Below are positions 31,544-35,215 of a DNA stretch of 35,215 nucleotides, piece by piece. The notes beneath the pieces are model-generated. The model saw nothing but the letters and a program-made list of their open reading frames with translations, did not search any database and was not told where the DNA came from. A program made the position numbers and the translations under genes. Positions within the stretch are counted from its first letter, which is position 1; each line of letters starts with the position of its first letter. The DNA lies in NCBI GenBank assembly GCA_021802055.1, contig JAKAAY010000017.1, forward strand, positions 1 to 35,215. Reading direction: 5' to 3'. The stretch is from Thermoplasmata archaeon. GTDB taxonomy: Archaea; Thermoplasmatota; Thermoplasmata; Thermoplasmatales; Thermoplasmataceae.

Positions 31544-32659
31544 ATGGATATGCCTAGGGTGCTCTCTGTCAACGAGGCTTTCTTCCCACATGAAGGAGGT
31601 GCCGAAAAGAGGGCGTATGAAATACTCAGCAGGCTGGGTAAACGAGGTTTCGATGTCTCTGTGGCCACGAATCCCTTTCCAGGGAAAGAAGAAGTGCAGG
31701 GACTGGACATTGAATATATAACCAACCTGAAGGAGAGCAATTATTTCAAGAAAAATTCACGCAGGCTCTTGGGGGTCAACCATTTTTCTTCCAGCGTGCG
31801 GAAATATGTGCGGGATCACAGGAGAGATTTTGACATATTCAACTTCGATGAATTTCCACTTATTCATGCACTGAAGGGAGTCAGGGAACTCACTGACAGA
31901 AAGACCGCTTTTTTCACATGGCATGAAGTGCTCAGGCAGTTCTACGCAGAGAAGGGTTTCCCCTGGAAGATTGCAGCATCCTGGGAAAAACAGGTTTCTC
32001 AGGAGTTCAGGCATCATATTACGGTTTCGTCCACAATATCGAAACTGCTTAGCAGCATCTATTCGGTTCATGATTCCGTCGTGATTCAGAACGGAGTCAA
32101 CAGGAAGGAGTTTCAGAATTCTTATGAGAAGGAATGGGGGAAGATTGTTTACGTGGGAAGACTGGAGCCGCACAAAAGACTGGACAAAATGATTGAGATT
32201 TTCAAGAAGGAGAGCGACCTTCAGCTCCAGATCATAGGGGCAGGCAGTCAGCTGAAGTATCTAAAATCAATGGTCAACGGAAACAATAACATCAAGATAC
32301 TTGGGCATGTTGATAAGAGCCAGTTACTGGAAGAGGTCAAGCACTCATGGCTCTTCGTCATGCCTAGCTACAGAGAAGGGTTTTCCATAGCCTCGCTTGA
32401 GGCCATGGCTGCGTCGGTTCCGGTCCTCACTGTTGATAGCTCGTTCAATTACGCGGCTAATGAGATTGTGAGAGACGGATACAACGGGATAATATCCTCA
32501 GACTTCTCTGACATGATTACACGCATAAGAGGGCTTTACAAGGACGAGGATGGTTGGAGGGCAATGAGCAAGAACGCGTATGATTTCACATCGGATTACG
32601 ACTGGGATAACATAGCAGACAAACTGGCCAACCTTTACCTTTCTTCGTGGTCTGCTTGA
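31544..32659 (+). CDS. GT4 family glycosyltransferase
   Basis: A 371-residue GT-B fold enzyme that moves a sugar from a nucleotide-sugar donor. The N-terminal domain has the glycine-rich acceptor loop FFPHEGGAEKRAYEIL. The C-terminal domain has VYVGRLEPHKRLDKMI, IIGAGSQLKYL, and the EX7E motif in REGFSIASLEAMAA, all typical of family GT4. Donor and acceptor are unknown. The stop lies inside the next gene, a membrane protein, so both probably act in one surface glycan or glycolipid pathway. Confidence 0.9.
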   Translation: MDMPRVLSVNEAFFPHEGGAEKRAYEILSRLGKRGFDVSVATNPFPGKEEVQGLDIEYITNLKESNYFKKNSRRLLGVNHFSSSVRKYVRDHRRDFDIFNFDEFPLIHALKGVRELTDRKTAFFTWHEVLRQFYAEKGFPWKIAASWEKQVSQEFRHHITVSSTISKLLSSIYSVHDSVVIQNGVNRKEFQNSYEKEWGKIVYVGRLEPHKRLDKMIEIFKKESDLQLQIIGAGSQLKYLKSMVNGNNNIKILGHVDKSQLLEEVKHSWLFVMPSYREGFSIASLEAMAASVPVLTVDSSFNYAANEIVRDGYNGIISSDFSDMITRIRGLYKDEDGWRAMSKNAYDFTSDYDWDNIADKLANLYLSSWSA

Positions 32660-34185
32660 GAAGGTACCTGGAAATTTCCCTAGTTTTCAGCATATCACTG
32701 CTGATAAGGCTCCTGATCTTCTTTCCGGGACATATTCCTACAGGTGATGTTGCTCAGTACGCAACCTTTGTCAGGGAGATCTCACTGAACGGAGGCGGCA
32801 TTCCATCCACCAATACGCTCTACATGCCTGGTAGCGATTACATCTATCCGCCACTTCTCTTTTTGGGTGCATATTATATAGGAGATTTTGCGGGTTTATT
32901 TGGGCCTCTTGGCCCTGATTTTTACATTAACACGTTATTCATAATGGCTGCGGTATTCAGTGCCCTGTGTTCCGCTTATATCTACCATAAGGTCCGCAGG
33001 GATGGGGAAAGTACCAGAAATTTCATTTCTGCGTTCATCGTCTCAGCATTCAGTATAGATCTTTATACACTCACATGGGGTGGATATCCCTACATCTTTG
33101 CTCAATTCCTTCTGGTGTTATTGTTATTCCAGCTGGATGGCAGGGGATCCAACTCCAAGAGGTGGATCATAATTTCTTCGGTTCTTGCCGTCCTAATCGC
33201 ATTCTCCCACGATCTGACCTATTTCCTTATGATCTGGCTTCTCATAGTAATTACGGCCTATGATCTTTACAGGAGAAAATTTCAGGTAGTTTACCGGATG
33301 ATGATCATAATCGCGGCTGGCCTGATCGCGGGGATCATCTGGTGGCTTCCTAGGGTTTCGTTCGTCATCAGTGCGTTGTTTCTCACCCAGGGATCCGCAA
33401 TCGGCCCAATTGTCCCCATAAACAACATTTTCCCTATTATACTGGCAGAGGTTCCCTTTTCAATCCCGCTGGTATTCATAGCCATATTCGTTGCAAGAGC
33501 ATTTTTCAGAAAGGAGCTTGCAATAAAGGCCGACCCTTTCACACTGAGTTTTGTTGCATGCTTCATTGGTTTGGTGTTCCTTCCATTTGACGAGACGGTA
33601 GTTGCCAGAATTGCCCTTTACGCTATTTTCCTGATAATGATCGTTCTGCTCAGAGCCATGTACCAGTTTGACTTTACTGGATCGGCTGTATCTTCCAGGG
33701 TAGGAAGAGGACTCAGAAAAAAATGGAAGATAGTCTCAGTACTCATCGTATTGCTCTTCCTGCTTCTTCCGGTTCAATATCTAAACGAACAGCAGTCTAT
33801 CCATTACTATTCTTCCGGGTCGTTCCAGTATGATCCTGGCCTGGTACATTGGGCCGAGACTCACATGGCGGGCAAGGTGGTGGTAGCTCCGAGCATAGGC
33901 GAGTACATTTCAGCGGTTTCAGGGGCGAAAGTGATTATATACAGCGGGTATTTTGTTGGAACTGTAGAGATGGAGTTGCGGAATGCGGGGGCTGGGATAA
34001 TCCTTATGTCCGGCAGTAACTCCTCCCTGACCAACGTGACAGATTATCAGGTCTCATTCATAATTGTTCCGAACTACATGGTAAATACTACAGTGGACGG
34101 GAAATATTATGTGTCATTCTCTCCGGCTTACTATGAATTTGTTGAGAGATTCTCGTATTATACTGTCTATCAGACGAAAGTGTAA
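32647..34185 (+). CDS. Multi-spanning membrane protein, GT-C glycosyltransferase-like
   Basis: The 512-residue protein has about ten to twelve TM helices up to residue 375 and a soluble, probably external C-terminal domain (about 378-512) rich in Tyr, Ser and Asn. The first external loop contains an acidic motif (HIPTGDVAQYATF) and later YPPLLFLGAYYIG, which fit GT-C enzymes that use polyprenol-phosphate sugars. I recognise no specific family. The start is a GTG at 32647 or a TTG at 32656, the latter overlapping the TGA of the GT4 gene; neither has a good Shine-Dalgarno site. Translational coupling with GT4 is likely. Confidence 0.7.
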   Translation: MVCLRRYLEISLVFSISLLIRLLIFFPGHIPTGDVAQYATFVREISLNGGGIPSTNTLYMPGSDYIYPPLLFLGAYYIGDFAGLFGPLGPDFYINTLFIMAAVFSALCSAYIYHKVRRDGESTRNFISAFIVSAFSIDLYTLTWGGYPYIFAQFLLVLLLFQLDGRGSNSKRWIIISSVLAVLIAFSHDLTYFLMIWLLIVITAYDLYRRKFQVVYRMMIIIAAGLIAGIIWWLPRVSFVISALFLTQGSAIGPIVPINNIFPIILAEVPFSIPLVFIAIFVARAFFRKELAIKADPFTLSFVACFIGLVFLPFDETVVARIALYAIFLIMIVLLRAMYQFDFTGSAVSSRVGRGLRKKWKIVSVLIVLLFLLLPVQYLNEQQSIHYYSSGSFQYDPGLVHWAETHMAGKVVVAPSIGEYISAVSGAKVIIYSGYFVGTVEMELRNAGAGIILMSGSNSSLTNVTDYQVSFIIVPNYMVNTTVDGKYYVSFSPAYYEFVERFSYYTVYQTKV

Positions 34186-35141
34186 CCTTCATTGGCCCAA
34201 GGTGCCGGGGCATGTTCATTGTTCCATGAAAATGGATGTGATTCAAGTTGTACAGCCCGTTGACCCTACCACCGAGCTTTACCCTTATGAAAGAAATATC
34301 AGCAACAAATATTCAAATTGTCAGAGAGCGTAGAGTTAGGAGTTTTTACCTCCTCGCAATATGAATGATTTCTTGGCAGAGTGTGACTGCGGCGCCTATA
34401 TCCGATCCCTGTTCTCGTTCACCGCCACTCGTGGACTGGCCCCCACTGACCATGTCCTCCTGACCCATGACCTTCTCGGCACGCCTTATTTACCCCGGAA
34501 CAGAGTGGTTGCACTCTTATCGTTTGCCTCTTTCAGATGTTCCTTACTCCTCTCTCTGACCACATCGACTTAAACCTGTACCGGATAAACAGGTCCTTCA
34601 ACACACCCCCCATATGTGTGTTGCAAACAACATCATACTTCCTCAAACTTGACTTCGGACCTTCCCTTCGTTGTCCACAGAGCGGAGTCATATACATATG
34701 CCCTGAGAGCCATACCTGTAAATACTTCTCCCTCACTTTCTGATCCTTAATGAGCATGCCCTTTGAATAGGATTGCTTCGTGCGTCTCCAGACAGTTTAT
34801 TGCCATGAATTATATTGCATTACCGGATTTCTGATCTACGGATGTAACTGCTTCCTGGCATTCCCAGAACCCACATGGCTGCAAATGCGGACTCGGCATG
34901 AACATTATTATGGACTTTAGTCGTTACAGGCTTTGACCATTCCAAATAGCGTGAGTTATGAGTCATACAAGGGCACTGCAGGTTACTGTTCAGATTTTGA
35001 GGCTGGACATGGAACAGTGATTCATGTAAACTAGTTTTTATAGTAATCTGCCCACCATAACTGAAATTGTTTCGTAAAGAGTGAGGGTATCTATGAAACT
35101 GCTGGTAATTTTAATTAGTATACCGGTTATCACCTGGAACA
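34186..35141. other. Long stretch without a convincing gene
   Basis: About 950 nt before the tRNA. There is a short hairpin (AGGAG-TTTTTAC-CTCCT, 34338-34354). Three overlapping open frames (34361-34573 plus, 34537-34743 plus, 34533-34757 minus) show no family features or Shine-Dalgarno sites. The minus frame (with GQRREGPKSSLRKYDVVC) could be a gene remnant but is not recognised. The last 100 nt are AT-rich and hold possible tRNA promoter elements (TTTTTATAG near 35034, TTTTAATTA near 35109). Confidence 0.4.
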
Positions 35142-35214
35142 GGGCTCGTAGTCTAGTGGTTATGATACCGCCCTTACAAGGCGGTGGTCACCGGTTCGAA
35201 TCCGGTCGGGCCCA
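35142..35214 (+). tRNA. tRNA-Val (anticodon UAC)
   Basis: A complete cloverleaf: acceptor GGGCTCG (35142-35148) pairs with CGGGCCC (35207-35213), discriminator A at 35214. The anticodon stem CCGCC/GGCGG encloses loop CTTACAA with anticodon TAC at 35175-35177. The T arm is ACCGG-TTCGAAT-CCGGT. There is no intron, and CCA is not encoded (the next base is T). Confidence 0.95.
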
Positions 35215-35215
35215 T

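Noticed and set aside
35093-35215. ORF starting MKLLVILISIPV that stays open to the window edge, with GAGGG before its ATG.
   Set aside because: It reads straight through the complete tRNA-Val gene; the tRNA is unambiguous, so the frame is most likely accidental.

Overview
This window is from a euryarchaeal chromosome, most likely a thermoacidophile of the Thermoplasmatales or a close relative. The evidence is archaeal-only genes (rpoL, radB, PCNA-binding fen1, archaeal NMN adenylyltransferase, diphthine synthase, archaeal tyrS), the sulfide:quinone oxidoreductase plus DUF1641 pair, and promoters with a TATA box 25-29 nt before the start codon of first genes (leaderless mRNAs). Genes inside operons instead tend to carry Shine-Dalgarno sites. 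No lineage was computed, so the assignment is an inference from gene content.

Layout. (1) 1-2912, minus strand: a cut-off AhpD-like gene, then a two-HTH regulator, rpoL and the tRNA G10 methyltransferase. Two near-identical 27-bp direct repeats flank these last three genes. (2) 3003-6251: SQR-like flavoprotein plus DUF1641 partner, OsmC-family protein, and a convergent threonine synthase. (3) 6376-12583, plus strand: smc, scpA, two overlapping genes that together make one Cas4/RecB-type nuclease, and tyrS. (4) 12921-15444, minus strand: fen1, radB and a HAD phosphatase. (5) 15848-21038: aldose epimerase, M20 peptidase, NMNAT, dphB, enolase, gamma-carbonic anhydrase. (6) 21193-23230: ABC-2 permease and ATPase, plus a possible 45-aa Cys protein. 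(7) 23247-27079, minus strand: PfkB kinase, Phr-like ArsR regulator, hsp20 with a perfect palindromic operator, and a 14-TM MFS exporter. (8) 27255-30646, minus strand: succinate dehydrogenase operon sdhABC plus a 61-aa two-TM protein. (9) 30751-34185: dCMP deaminase, an orphan promoter with a hairpin, a GT4 glycosyltransferase and a membrane GT-C-like protein. (10) 34186-35141: nearly 1 kb without a convincing gene, then tRNA-Val(UAC) at the edge.

The most unusual item is the pair at 10745-11535. Chain A holds the first Fe-S cysteine and the active-site His; chain B holds the Asp, Glu-x-Lys, Gln and the other three cysteines. Each half carries one transmembrane helix, and the split falls in the turn between the two helices. 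This looks like a membrane-anchored two-chain Cas4-like nuclease, translated together with the SMC-ScpA condensin. The second item of note is the hsp20-phr operon, whose palindrome lies over the predicted transcription start.
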